DNA of 64,000 nucleotides from Steroidobacteraceae bacterium. Its GTDB lineage: Bacteria; Pseudomonadota; Gammaproteobacteria; Steroidobacterales; Steroidobacteraceae. Position 1 is the stretch's first letter. The number at the start of each line of letters is the position of its first letter. The notes under the pieces are model-generated. The model made no database searches. It was not told the DNA's origin and saw nothing but the letters and a program-made list of their open reading frames with translations. This document shows, one piece after another, positions 32,921 to 42,353 of the stretch. The stretch is from positions 246,001 to 310,000 of the forward strand of contig JAWLAG010000002.1 of assembly GCA_041395505.1 (NCBI GenBank), given 5' to 3'. Both the position numbers and the translations under genes were made by a program.

Positions 32921-35221
32921 TCAAAACGTTCTCGTTACGGCAACACCGACCGTGCGCGGCCGCGCCGTAATATGGGCAAGAGGATCTTGCGCCGAGGCGA
33001 TCGCGTCGATTTCGGCACGCTCGTCGAAGAGATTCCGCGCAAAGAGACTCGCCGTCCACTGGTTCCAACTCAAGTTGGCCCTGAAGTTCGCTAGCGTATA
33101 GGCGTGCAAAGTCTGGTCGAAACCATTGGCGTTATTGAACTGGGATTGCGCTGATCCGCGGTGCGCGACATCGGCCCGCAGGTCGAGCTTCGCACTGCTG
33201 CCGACTGGAGTTCCCCAGCTCAACGCCGCGTTGTACTGAATGCGCGGAACCTTGGGCAGGCGGTCACCGACATTTCCCAGACTCGCATTGCTGCCGCTTG
33301 ACAGCTGTGGCAGCTCGGTGATCACGGCATCGATATAAGAACCGCCGATAGCGAACTCAAAACCGGACCCGAGGAGCGCCTCGGCCTCAAGCTCGGCGCC
33401 GCGCACGCGCGCCTTGCCGCCGTTCGTTGTGAAGAAGAACGCCTGTGTATTGTCGAGGGCCTGCACCTGGATGTCTTTCCAGTTGATTTGGTAAATCGCG
33501 CCGTTCAAGCGCAGCCGGCGGTCGAGAAATTCATTCTTCGCGCCGATCTCGTAATTTGTCAGGAGATCGGGAGCGAAGCTCGGCGGAATACCGCTCGCAA
33601 AAGGTAGATCCGCCGCGTTGGTACCGCCGACTCGAAAGCCCTGAGCGACCGTCGCGTACAGCAGTCCTTGCGCGCCATATTTGTATGAAAGGTTGGCCTT
33701 GAACGTCGTTTTGTTGCCGCTTGCCGAATTGGTCTGTACACCAACAGGTATCTGGTTGCCGAAGCCGCCGAACGGATGGGTGGTCTCATTCTGGCTGTCC
33801 AACGAAGAGTGAAAGTACCGCAGGCCAGCAAGCAACGACCATTGCTCGTTGATCGTCCAGGTGACCTCGCCAAAGCCTGCGAATTGCTTCAACTGGTCAT
33901 TGTCGATACGGCCGAAGAAGGTATTGCCGCTGGGGTTTTGCAGCGCATCGTCGCTGTCGAGCCGGCTGAAGGGCCCGGCGGGATTCCCGAAAGCGTTGAT
34001 CTTGACGACTTCAACGCGAAAATCGCTGTGCTCATTCTGTGAAAACGCGCCGACGACGAAGTTGATGGGCCCCGACAATTTGGATGCGTAGCGCAATTCG
34101 CTCGCTGTGATCCGTCGCGCCTGCGGCTCGAGTGTAATGCCGGGTATCGGCACGCCGAAGAAGAACAGGATCGGCGAGGAGTCAAAGACGAAGCTGATAT
34201 CGCGATCGAAATAGTTCGTTGTCGCCGTAAGCGTTCCCAGATCACCCGCGTACTCCGCCGTAAGCCCATAAATGTCGATCGTCTCATCCCATGGACTTTG
34301 GGTAAGGTCGGTATTGACGAGATCACCTCCCGGGATCGATGGAAAACCGGCGCCAGCGTCACCGAAGGATTGCACGCCAGGTGGCGTAAATCGCGCGGAG
34401 CCGCCGGCATGTAACGACTGGCTGGTCGTCGTGGCGGATAGCGCAAGCTTGTCTGTCGCCTGCCAACGCAGCGTCACGCGGGCGCCTCTCGTTCGCTCGG
34501 TATTGGCGTTTTCGATCGGGCCGGATGGTATGCGCACGGCGTCGATGAACCCGCTGTTGTCGACATCCCAACCTGTGAACCGAACCGCGAGCTTGTCGGT
34601 GATGATTGGCAGGTTGAGCGCCCCGTTGACGCCGAGATTGGACCCGCCATTGGCGGTCGTGGATGCCTCCGCATTGACATAGCCACCGAATCGGGCGAGA
34701 TCGGGCTGCTTGGTAATGTAACGGATCGTGCCGCTCATCGAGCTTGCGCCGTAGAGCGTGCCCTGCGGGCCTTTCAGAACTTCGATGCGGTCGAGGTCGA
34801 AAAGCCGGATGTCCGCATTACGGCCTCCTCCATCATTTGCATTCGAGGCCGTGATCACAGCCTCGTCGTAATATACGCCGACCGTGGCCGGGCCGGTCGA
34901 CGTGATGCCGCGAATGACATACTGTTTGTCGCCCGGACCGAGGTCGTTGAACGTAAGACTCGGTACGCGCGTAGCGTAATCTACGAACTCGGCGGCGCCA
35001 ATTTTTGCGAGCGTATCGCCGGAAATCGCCTGGATGGCGCCGGGAATGTCCTGTGTCGACTGCTCACCGCGCTTCGAAGCCGTCACGACAACTTCCTGCA
35101 GCACTTCACTGCCGGAAGATGAGTTCGCCGCAATCGCCGGTACAGTTCGGACCGCAAGCGCGAACGAGAACGGTACCAGGGCCACTATCAGGCGCAGATT
35201 TGTACTGTATTCTTGGGTCAC
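32921..35221 (-). CDS. TonB-dependent outer-membrane receptor
   Basis: The 766-residue precursor has a signal peptide (ALVPFSFALAVRTVPAIAAN). The TonB box/plug region is VLQEVVVTASKRGEQS (about 42-57), followed by the plug (about 60-165, IRGITSTGPATVGVYYDE, VLKGPQGTLYGASSMSGTI). The rest is barrel, ending in VGVAVTRTF. It starts 19 bp after the CDGSH-cupin gene and is followed after 31 bp by the PLP enzyme, so an operon of fusion protein, receptor and dehydratase is likely. Ligand unknown. Confidence 0.94.
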   Translation of the reverse strand: MTQEYSTNLRLIVALVPFSFALAVRTVPAIAANSSSGSEVLQEVVVTASKRGEQSTQDIPGAIQAISGDTLAKIGAAEFVDYATRVPSLTFNDLGPGDKQYVIRGITSTGPATVGVYYDEAVITASNANDGGGRNADIRLFDLDRIEVLKGPQGTLYGASSMSGTIRYITKQPDLARFGGYVNAEASTTANGGSNLGVNGALNLPIITDKLAVRFTGWDVDNSGFIDAVRIPSGPIENANTERTRGARVTLRWQATDKLALSATTTSQSLHAGGSARFTPPGVQSFGDAGAGFPSIPGGDLVNTDLTQSPWDETIDIYGLTAEYAGDLGTLTATTNYFDRDISFVFDSSPILFFFGVPIPGITLEPQARRITASELRYASKLSGPINFVVGAFSQNEHSDFRVEVVKINAFGNPAGPFSRLDSDDALQNPSGNTFFGRIDNDQLKQFAGFGEVTWTINEQWSLLAGLRYFHSSLDSQNETTHPFGGFGNQIPVGVQTNSASGNKTTFKANLSYKYGAQGLLYATVAQGFRVGGTNAADLPFASGIPPSFAPDLLTNYEIGAKNEFLDRRLRLNGAIYQINWKDIQVQALDNTQAFFFTTNGGKARVRGAELEAEALLGSGFEFAIGGSYIDAVITELPQLSSGSNASLGNVGDRLPKVPRIQYNAALSWGTPVGSSAKLDLRADVAHRGSAQSQFNNANGFDQTLHAYTLANFRANLSWNQWTASLFARNLFDERAEIDAIASAQDPLAHITARPRTVGVAVTRTF

Positions 35222-35240
35222 GTTTCGATCCCCTTTTGTG

Positions 35241-36302
35241 TCAGTAATTGATGCTGGGGTTGTCCCCCGGATAGATCACGCCAACGACGTTCATCCCGGC
35301 CAGCGTCGTTGCCTGTAGCGAATGCTTTTGTTTGCGGGGCAGGAAAATCACATCGCCCGCCCGTACGTCGGATTTCCGGTCCTCAGTCCACATGCAGCCT
35401 GCGCCAGAGTGAACAATGATTGCTTCCTCGTAGAGATGACGGTGCGGTGCCGCCTTGGATTCAGGAATGTGGCCGATGAACTGAGTGATAACGTCAGACC
35501 CGATGCGCTTGTCAACGAGAATCTGGAACCAGCGCGGACCCATGGCCGTGCGATGTTCCTCGTCGACGGACACGATGCGCTCCGGAAACCTGTTGTCAAA
35601 GTCATGCCTCATCGTATCGACCCAGGTGATGGCACCTCGTGGGCAAGCCGATGCAAATACTTCGAGGGTCGAGCCCGCAGCGGGCGCAAGTTCGAACGAC
35701 TCGAATGGTCGGATATAGGCACCGTCCATGCACTGCAAGGCAAAGCGTCGACCGGAAATGCTCAAGCTGCCAGAGCCCTTCGAGACGAACAGCGCCGTAT
35801 GGCAATCGCCAAACGTCATGATCGGCGACGCATCGCCCGTCACGCGCAGCAGTATCTGTGACTGGTAGGTCGCGCCGAACCCGCCCGACACGACGTCGCA
35901 ATAACTGAGCGACCCGCGTACCGCGAACTTTGCGTGAGCCGGTGAGAATACGTAGCAGCCGCCGTTCAGGATCGTCCGCGCGCCTACTATCTCCTTGCTG
36001 TAACCCACCGCACGGTTCGCGGGGGAATTCGGATCGTCGAGCGGCGAGCCACCAGGAAGATTGGTATGTGCGCCGTCGCAGAAAGGCGCGGTGCCGGTCT
36101 GCTTGCAGGCGCAGAGCAGGACTTCTTCTGACACAGCTGCAACAAACTTTCGTGGTTCAAGACCGGTACCCCTGTGAGAACCGTCGCAGTAGGGCTGCTT
36201 TTTCGAGCGCCCGCAGGCGCACCAGAAATAGGCTTTGCCGGCCTCGACTTCGGCCAGGTAGGGCTTCAGCCGCGCGATTTCGGGCTTGACCTGCGCATTC
36301 AT
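35241..36302 (-). CDS. double-CDGSH iron-sulfur protein fused to cupin domains
   Basis: This 353-residue protein starts with two CDGSH-type Fe-S modules: first FWCACGRSKKQPYCDGSH with ligands Cys 28, 30, 39 and His 43, second LCACKQTGTAPFCDGAH with Cys 64, 66, 75 and His 79. The rest is cupin-like: a first domain (about 130-230) with the CxDxAYIRP-like end of one cupin and a second (about 280-350) with HRHLYEEAIIVHSGAG and GDVIFLPRKQKHSL, a usual cupin metal-binding pair. The ATG at 36302 is chosen since the CDGSH module begins soon after; the much longer open frame to 37088 overlaps the divergent cyclase gene. CDGSH centres transfer electrons or clusters, so a redox-linked cupin enzyme is possible. 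Confidence 0.85.
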   Translation of the reverse strand: MNAQVKPEIARLKPYLAEVEAGKAYFWCACGRSKKQPYCDGSHRGTGLEPRKFVAAVSEEVLLCACKQTGTAPFCDGAHTNLPGGSPLDDPNSPANRAVGYSKEIVGARTILNGGCYVFSPAHAKFAVRGSLSYCDVVSGGFGATYQSQILLRVTGDASPIMTFGDCHTALFVSKGSGSLSISGRRFALQCMDGAYIRPFESFELAPAAGSTLEVFASACPRGAITWVDTMRHDFDNRFPERIVSVDEEHRTAMGPRWFQILVDKRIGSDVITQFIGHIPESKAAPHRHLYEEAIIVHSGAGCMWTEDRKSDVRAGDVIFLPRKQKHSLQATTLAGMNVVGVIYPGDNPSINY

Positions 36303-36602
36303 GGCTTCATGCGCCTCTTGACGTGACCGCCAGCGATCGGTTGCCTGTGTCCGCCGCTGCGCCCGGTCGATCCACGCTCGCCCACGAGGAACACGGCGGC
36401 GACGCAATACCTGCGTGGCGCAAGCGCGACGAGCGACCGAATACCAGTCGTGACCAATCGGGTCATTGTCATTACTCTCATTTAACCGTAGTCCGCTTGT
36501 ACAGGGTAACTTTAGCCTGCGCGCCCTAATTTTGCGGACGTTGTATTGCAGCAACGACTGCGCCTTCCCTCCTGGCACCCCGCCGGTGCTAGCATCGAGC
36601 GC

Positions 36603-37544
36603 ATGCGATCGACAGGGTTGATTTTCTGCTCGGTTTTGCTGGGAATCCTGCTCCCGCTCGTCGGCCGGGCCGCGGATCAGGACGACCTGTCGCTTTGGCG
36701 GATGTATCGCTCTACTCTTGCCGTGGCGCGCTACGTCGATCTGACACATGCATTTGCTCCGGGACAACCGGTGGGTGTCGGTTTCGGTCAGATGGAAGTC
36801 GGCCCGGCGCGTGCGTCCGTCACGATACCCGGCGTTATCGATGCCGGCGACCCTTTCACCTACGAGACGCTCGGCGCCGGGATCACTAGTTACAGGTTTC
36901 CAACCGATCAGGTCGCCACACAGCTCGATCCGCCTGCGCACATGAACTCGCATGGCGCGACGATCAGCGACCTGCCGCCAACATTCGCAGTGCGGCCGCT
37001 CGTTGTTGTCAATCTCGCCCAAAAAGTGATTCGTGATCCTGGATACGTTGCGACCGTACAGGACGTGATCGACTGGGAACGAAAGCACGGCCGCATTCCG
37101 AAAGGCTCAGTCGTAATGTTTCGCACGGACTGGTCGCGACGCTGGAGCGATCCGAAGCGCTTTACAGCGCGACCCTTTCCCGGCGTCAGCGTCGAAGCGC
37201 TGAAGTTCCTGCATCTCCAGCGGAAAATCCTCTTCCATGGCCATGAGCCGCTCGATACGGATATGACATCGGACTTCGTGGCCGAGACCTGGCTCCTGAA
37301 GCACAACTACACGCAGGCCGAAGGCGTTGCCAATCTGGACCTGGTGCCCGAAGCCGGCGCGCTAGTGTCCATTGGCTTTGCAAAACCGGAGGGCGGTACG
37401 GGCGGATTCGCCCGTTTCATCGCCATCGTGCCGAAAAACTGGCCAAACGGTGTGACCATCGACGAGTCGCCGGGTGCGCCACTCCCGGAGTACGAGGAAG
37501 CGTTGAAGCGCGCCGACGACGGTGTCCTCAGGCGGCCGCGCTGA
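36603..37544 (+). CDS. cyclase family protein (kynurenine formamidase-like), exported
   Basis: This 313-residue protein has a signal peptide (GLIFCSVLLGILLPLVGRAA). The cyclase fold (PF04199) is seen in YVDLTHAFAPGQPVG, the metal-binding segment TQLDPPAHMNSHG in place of the usual HxGTHxDxPxH, PKGSVVMFRTDWS and NLDLVPEAGALVSIGF. The Gln-Leu in place of the first Thr-His of the motif is a deviation. The family includes metal-dependent hydrolases, among them formamidases. It is divergent from the CDGSH-cupin gene. Its end abuts the TetR stop at 37545. Confidence 0.88.
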   Translation: MRSTGLIFCSVLLGILLPLVGRAADQDDLSLWRMYRSTLAVARYVDLTHAFAPGQPVGVGFGQMEVGPARASVTIPGVIDAGDPFTYETLGAGITSYRFPTDQVATQLDPPAHMNSHGATISDLPPTFAVRPLVVVNLAQKVIRDPGYVATVQDVIDWERKHGRIPKGSVVMFRTDWSRRWSDPKRFTARPFPGVSVEALKFLHLQRKILFHGHEPLDTDMTSDFVAETWLLKHNYTQAEGVANLDLVPEAGALVSIGFAKPEGGTGGFARFIAIVPKNWPNGVTIDESPGAPLPEYEEALKRADDGVLRRPR

Positions 37545-38261
37545 TCAGTCTGCGCCGCGCGCTCGCATTGTCAGGCGCTCGATCGTTGGATACGACCTCT
37601 CGGTAATTTCGACCGGGTCGGCAGCCAGATACGGCTGCAGGACTTCCAGTATTTCGTTGTAACCCGCGCTGATTGATTCAGTAGAAACCTCCCGATCGTG
37701 GAATTCAAGGTAGTTGAGCCAATTCTCGGACAGGATCCAGGTGATGTCGATGATCGAGCGCAGGTGCCGGTCGTCGGGCGGCAGGCGAAGATGACCTCGC
37801 GCGGCCAGCGCGCGAAAGAAGCGCTCGATTTCCTGGATGCGCCGCAGGCGGTTGGCCGCAAATCGCTGGCGTAGCACCTTGTCGCGCCTCAACAGGCTCG
37901 CCATCTCGCGATAGAAGAAGCGGTACTTCAGGATCAGCTGCAGCTGTCGCACGAACATGGCCGCCATGTGCTCGAGGGTCGGCGCGAGATGGTCGCCATA
38001 CCAACCGGCATCCATCTCGTCGACTGCATGCTGCCAGAGGAATCGTATGATTTCCTGCTTGGTTGCGAAGTGATAATGCAGATTTCCCTTGCTGATACCG
38101 CAATGGTCGGCGATTCGATTGGTCGAAACCGCCGCCGTGCCAAACTCGTTGAAAAGTTCGAGCGCGGCATCGACGATGCGCGTTTGAGTGCTGCGGGTCG
38201 CCACGATGGTCGTATTATCTTCCGAATTGGGGTCGCTGTCCGCACTCGACGCTCGGGGCAA
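37545..38261 (-). CDS. TetR-family transcriptional regulator
   Basis: The 238-residue protein has an N-terminal DNA-binding domain (about 22-70: RIVDAALELFNEFGTAAVSTNRIADHCGISKGNLHYHFATKQEI in part) and a C-terminal ligand domain that begins near 75 and has a long helix NRLRRIQEIERFFRALA. It lies between the cyclase gene (adjacent stop) and the class V enzyme gene, which it faces divergently. It is a likely regulator of one or both. A ligand cannot be named. Confidence 0.92.
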   Translation of the reverse strand: MPRASSADSDPNSEDNTTIVATRSTQTRIVDAALELFNEFGTAAVSTNRIADHCGISKGNLHYHFATKQEIIRFLWQHAVDEMDAGWYGDHLAPTLEHMAAMFVRQLQLILKYRFFYREMASLLRRDKVLRQRFAANRLRRIQEIERFFRALAARGHLRLPPDDRHLRSIIDITWILSENWLNYLEFHDREVSTESISAGYNEILEVLQPYLAADPVEITERSYPTIERLTMRARGAD

Positions 38262-38439
38262 TCCGGGCAGCTTGGCAAACCGTCATTGCACCGGCGCAAC
38301 GCTGATCGTCGGTCGCCTTCCACCAGCGCCACCCGGTGCGCGCAGGACTAGGGCGCACGCCCCAAAAGCCCACTTGCGTCCGACCGACCCTCGGGCGATG
38401 GTTGCGCAACGCCATGAACTCCGCACAGGCGACCGCCCG

Positions 38440-39744
38440 ATGACTTCCCCTGCCGATACCCCCGCGGTGGCGACGGCGGCAACCGAATTTCCTGTGATGC
38501 GCCTGCGCGAGGAATTTCCGGCGATTGCCCATGCCGGCAACTTTGCATTCTTTGACAATGCCGCCGGCGCCCAGGTTCCGCGGGACGTCTTCGACGCCAT
38601 TCACGCACACCTGCTCGAGCGGATGGTGCAACGCGGAGGTCGTTATGCACAGAGTCTTGCAGTGGACGAAATGGTCGCGCGCGCGCGAGTGAGCGTCGCT
38701 GCACTCGTAAACGCGCGCTCCCCCAAGGAAATTGCATTCGGCATGAATGCAACGTCCTTCATCCGCCAGGTGAGTCTCGCGATCGGTCAGGAACTCGGCT
38801 TTAGTCATGGCGGACGCGATGAATTCATCGTGACGGATCTCGATCACGAAGCCAATATCGCGACCTGGCTTGCGCTCGCACCGCTCGGCGCGAAATTCAA
38901 GTGGTGGAAGGTACGTGACGACGGCTGCCTGCATGCCGCAGATCTGGCGCCGTTACTGTCGAAGCGCACGCGCCTGCTCGCATGCGGCGTCGCTGCAAAT
39001 TCTCTCGGTTCTCTCACCGATGTGCGTTCCGCCGCCGATGTGGTGCACTCGGCGGGCGGCGAGATCTTTCTCGATTGCGTGCATTTCGGTCCACACGGCC
39101 GCATCGATGTGCAATCCTTCGATTGCGATTACCTCGTCTGCTCGGGCTATAAGATTTTCGCGCCACACATGGGGTTTCTCTGGGGCCGCTACGAAGCACT
39201 GCGCCGACTACCAACATTTCGCGAGGATTTCATTCCCGACGAGCCTCCGGACAAGATCGAGGCGGGCACTATTGTGTATGAGAATGTCGCAGGCATGGAC
39301 GCCGCGGTGCACTACCTGGCGCGACTCGGGCGTTTCCTGGCAGGTCCGGGCGCGTCGCCGAAGTCATCATCACTTCGCGACGATCTCACCCGCGCGATGG
39401 ACGCTATTGTCGCCTACGAGCAGTCATTGTCGCACGAGATGCAAGGCGTCCTGCAGGACTGCAAGGCGCGTATCTACGGCATCGCTGATCCATCGCAGGT
39501 CGCAGCGCGGGTGCCGACTTTTTGCTTCAACCTGGAAGGTTCGGCACCGGCGGAGGTTACGCTCGCGATGGCCGCGGCCGGATTCGCCGTTCGGGATGGT
39601 CACATGTACAGCCCGCGCTTGATGCGTCGATTAAATCTGCCGGTTGAAAGCGGGGCGGTACGCGCATCACTGGTGCACTACAATACGGCCGCCGAAATCC
39701 ATCGTTTCGGCAATCTGCTCTCCGACCTCAATAAGCGCCGTTGA
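38440..39744 (+). CDS. class V aminotransferase/cysteine desulfurase-like protein
   Basis: This 434-residue PLP enzyme starts LREEFPAIAHAGNFAFFDNAAGAQVPRDV as in the VC1184-type desulfurase-like group (TIGR01976). The PLP lysine is in CSGYKIFAPHMGFLWG. A cysteine desulfurase would have a mobile Cys loop; none is clear, so the activity may be lyase or transaminase. The ATG at 38440 is chosen; the open frame extends further upstream to 38188 within the TetR promoter region. It is divergent from the TetR gene. An ABM-like protein gene follows after 214 bp. Confidence 0.88.
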   Translation: MTSPADTPAVATAATEFPVMRLREEFPAIAHAGNFAFFDNAAGAQVPRDVFDAIHAHLLERMVQRGGRYAQSLAVDEMVARARVSVAALVNARSPKEIAFGMNATSFIRQVSLAIGQELGFSHGGRDEFIVTDLDHEANIATWLALAPLGAKFKWWKVRDDGCLHAADLAPLLSKRTRLLACGVAANSLGSLTDVRSAADVVHSAGGEIFLDCVHFGPHGRIDVQSFDCDYLVCSGYKIFAPHMGFLWGRYEALRRLPTFREDFIPDEPPDKIEAGTIVYENVAGMDAAVHYLARLGRFLAGPGASPKSSSLRDDLTRAMDAIVAYEQSLSHEMQGVLQDCKARIYGIADPSQVAARVPTFCFNLEGSAPAEVTLAMAAAGFAVRDGHMYSPRLMRRLNLPVESGAVRASLVHYNTAAEIHRFGNLLSDLNKRR

Positions 39745-39958
39745 GCGCCAGACGGGCTATACGCCAGATCTGCGCGACGACCTGCCGAAGAGAGGCACCT
39801 GCACGCGAGTCCTGCATGCAAACTTGATTGGCTCGCTTACCCATTGCCTATCGATGCGCTACCATTCCGTCGGCGATACTGTGCCAGCTGAGTCTGATTG
39901 CGCCGCCTGATATCCAGAACCTGACGCAAGCACAACGCGAAATATTGGAGCTAGGCAA

Positions 39959-40273
39959 ATGATTTGTCGCATTTGGCATGGCCGCACACACAAGAACAAG
40001 GCGGACAACTACGAGGCCTTCTTGAAAAATCGCGCAATTCCGGACTACCAATCCGTGCCTGGTAATTTGAGCGTCGCAATTCTCAGGCGGGACGACGGCG
40101 AAGTCGCCCATTTCATGACGATGACGTTCTGGGCATCAGAGAATTCGATCCGTTCGTTCGCAGGCGATGATTTGCTCAAAGCAAAATACTATCCCGAGGA
40201 CAACGGCTTCCTGCTCGAATTCGAGCCCCAGGTCCAACATTTTGCCGTCGTTGCCAGGAGCGGCGTCGATTGA
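39959..40273 (+). CDS. ABM-like monooxygenase-fold small protein
   Basis: This 104-residue protein looks like an antibiotic biosynthesis monooxygenase (ABM) ferredoxin-like fold: MICRIWHGRTHKNKADNYEAFL, VAILRRDDGEVAHFMTMTFW, and ASENSIRSFAGDD. The ATG at 39959 has GGAG about 8 nt upstream. It probably forms a dimer that acts on small compounds or just binds them; the active residue set cannot be fixed. It converges with the esterase gene. Confidence 0.72.
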   Translation: MICRIWHGRTHKNKADNYEAFLKNRAIPDYQSVPGNLSVAILRRDDGEVAHFMTMTFWASENSIRSFAGDDLLKAKYYPEDNGFLLEFEPQVQHFAVVARSGVD

Positions 40274-40293
40274 GACCGCCCGCAAGTACGCTG

Positions 40294-41190
40294 TCAGCCG
40301 GGTCCCAGGATCATACGCAGCCCACGCAATGCCGCCGGATGATAGATCGTCGCGTGCCGCTCTTCATTGAAGTCCTCACTGACACAGCGCCGATATTCGG
40401 GTGCTTGATCTCGCCATCGTGAACAGAATTTCGTGGTAGCACCCGGTGGCTCGGCTTCGCCGCTCGCCCCCAGATAGAGCAGTTTGTGTGCAAGCTTGCT
40501 GCGGTCGACGGGCAGCGGTAGTTTGCTCGTAAGCCAGTGCTGATTGTTCCACCAAAGACTCGGATCGAAGGCCAGGTAGGCGTCGAAGAGATCGGGTTCG
40601 ACGATCAGCGTCTCGATCACGAAAAGACCGGCGAGCGACTCCCCCATGACAGCCGACTCGCCGGTCACAGCGTAGCGGCGACCGATCTCGGGCTTCAATT
40701 CGCGGCGGATGAAATCGCGAAACGCTTGTGATCCGCCGACCTGTGGGGCAATCGCACGATCTGACGCGACCAATGTAGGCCCCGTCAGGTCGCGACGACG
40801 CTGCGTGTTCTCGATACCGACGAGCAGGAATGGTCGCATACTGCCGTTGCCCACCAGCACCTGTACCAGGCCAGCGACATGCAGGAAGTCTTCCTCCAGG
40901 CCGCCGTCTGGCATATACAGGACGGGCAGCGACCGCGGCGCCGATGCGATGCCGCTCTGCGGTGAGTACACGTTGATATGACGTCGTTCGTGGAGAATGT
41001 CGGATTCCACATCGAACTGCTCGCCTACGACCAATGGTTGGGCCAGCGAACCGCGCACACCAGGGCTCGCGGGCTCCGCATGCGCATGGGTTGCCAAACA
41101 TGCAAACGTGAAACCGACCAGCGCCACCCAACTTGAGTCAGTCCAGTTGCAGAACTGTCCCCGTGAAGAATCAATTTGCCAGGCGCTCAT
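40294..41190 (-). CDS. Fes/IroE-like esterase (alpha/beta hydrolase), exported
   Basis: This 298-residue protein has a hydrophobic leader (WVALVGFTFACLATHAHAEP). The esterase D/Fes fold is visible: VLYMPDGGLEEDFLHVAG, oxyanion VGIENTQRRRDLTG, nucleophile elbow VMGESLAGLFV (Ser), and a late His in EDFNEERHATIYHPA. This family includes siderophore and lipid esterases. The start at 41190 lacks a clear ribosome site, so a downstream start is possible. It converges with the ABM-like gene with 20 bp between. Confidence 0.85.
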   Translation of the reverse strand: MSAWQIDSSRGQFCNWTDSSWVALVGFTFACLATHAHAEPASPGVRGSLAQPLVVGEQFDVESDILHERRHINVYSPQSGIASAPRSLPVLYMPDGGLEEDFLHVAGLVQVLVGNGSMRPFLLVGIENTQRRRDLTGPTLVASDRAIAPQVGGSQAFRDFIRRELKPEIGRRYAVTGESAVMGESLAGLFVIETLIVEPDLFDAYLAFDPSLWWNNQHWLTSKLPLPVDRSKLAHKLLYLGASGEAEPPGATTKFCSRWRDQAPEYRRCVSEDFNEERHATIYHPAALRGLRMILGPG

Positions 41191-41555
41191 GGGCCCAAGT
41201 ATGCAATGCGTACAATACCGGTCGCAATAATGTGCGCCGAAGTCACGCCTCGGATATGCGCTCTTTCCCGATCAAAGACGATTCGTTGGGCGCGGCAAAC
41301 CGACGGCACAACCGATATACGATTTCTCGGAGATCGCTCGCGAAATCGTGCAACGGGTAGCACCGCCCCCGGCCGCACTATTGCCCGTACCTTATTCCGC
41401 ATCCACGGAGAGACACGACGCCGACGAACCGACCCGGCGAAGGGCTAATCCAAACCGTCGTCCTGCGGCGCAGGATGCAAGCTGGAGATTGCAGACCAAG
41501 CGGATTCGCCGACGCCAAAGTTCGGCTGGTTGCGCCAGCGCGAACGCCACCACTG
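41191..41555. other. intergenic stretch with no recognised gene
   Basis: About 365 bp between the esterase start and the end of the LytTR regulator gene. Short open frames occur on the plus strand but are Arg-rich with no homologous motifs. I see no tRNA, repeat or clear terminator. It must hold the esterase promoter, but no consensus was picked out. Confidence 0.5.
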
Positions 41556-42353
41556 TCAGGCTATTTTTCCGCGAATCAACTCGGCGATCTGCGAATGATA
41601 GGAGCGTCCAACGCGAATATGCCTGTCGCTGCCATGCATTACAAAGCAGAAGTGGCTGTCTGCATCGCGCTCGATTCGAGCAGAATGGGTCATATTGACG
41701 ATGACTGAACGGTTGATCTGCATGAATGGCATTCCACCCAGCGCATCATGTAGCTCATAGATCGTCCCGCGCATGCGATACGGATTTTCGTCGCCACGGC
41801 ACCAGACCAGAATGTAGTTCCGGTCGGCCTCCAGCACCGTGATCAGTCCTCGATCGAGAACGTGAAACGAGCCTTCCCTTTCGGCAATCACATGGCCAGA
41901 CGCACCAGGTAAACGTGCTGCAAGAGTCACGTCCGCGAGCGCACCGACGCCACTGCAGCGGGCCGGCGGGTCGACTACGCCCGACCGGCCATTCACAACA
42001 ATACGCTTGATTCTGTCTATAGCCATGCGGAACCGCTCTTCGCGCACGGGTTTCAGCAAATAATCGACCGCCGCGCGATCAAAAGCCTTGACCGCATATT
42101 GTTCATGTGCCGTCACAAAGACCACATGTGGCATCGCGGCGAATGAAAGTCCATTGAGAACCTGGAATCCTGTGTGCGGTCCCAACCGTATGTCGAGAAA
42201 AAGCACATCCGATGCCTGGTTGCGAAGCGCCAGCGAGGCTTCCCGAGCCGTCGCGCATTCGGCAACCACCTCGAGGCCGTCCACGCGGTCACATAACGTA
42301 CGCAGCCAACGGCGCGCCGACGCTTCATCGTCAACAATTACCGCTTTGATCAC
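41556..42353 (-). CDS. LytTR-family response regulator
   Basis: A 265-residue regulator with receiver (about 1-115: IKAVIVDDE, phosphoacceptor in DVLFLDIRLG, VFVTAHEQYAVKAF, LLKPV) and a LytTR DNA-binding domain (about 165-262: LDRGLITVLEADRNYILVW, FMQINRSVIVNMTH, DRHIRVGRSYHSQI). The start is taken as the GTG at 42353, which overlaps the kinase stop as GTGA and gives the usual VIKAVIVDDE start; a GTG at 42374 would add seven residues. It works with the LytS-type kinase, probably on the TonB receptor gene that is divergent from the kinase. Confidence 0.92.
   Translation of the reverse strand: MIKAVIVDDEASARRWLRTLCDRVDGLEVVAECATAREASLALRNQASDVLFLDIRLGPHTGFQVLNGLSFAAMPHVVFVTAHEQYAVKAFDRAAVDYLLKPVREERFRMAIDRIKRIVVNGRSGVVDPPARCSGVGALADVTLAARLPGASGHVIAEREGSFHVLDRGLITVLEADRNYILVWCRGDENPYRMRGTIYELHDALGGMPFMQINRSVIVNMTHSARIERDADSHFCFVMHGSDRHIRVGRSYHSQIAELIRGKIA

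Noticed and set aside
30965..33094. 709-codon open frame on the plus strand
   Set aside because: It runs off-frame through the permease and antisense to the PLP enzyme and TonB receptor; all three have strong family motifs.
36303..37088. Upstream extension of the CDGSH-cupin frame
   Set aside because: The extension has no family similarity, lies across the divergent cyclase gene, and an ATG at 36302 directly precedes the CDGSH module.
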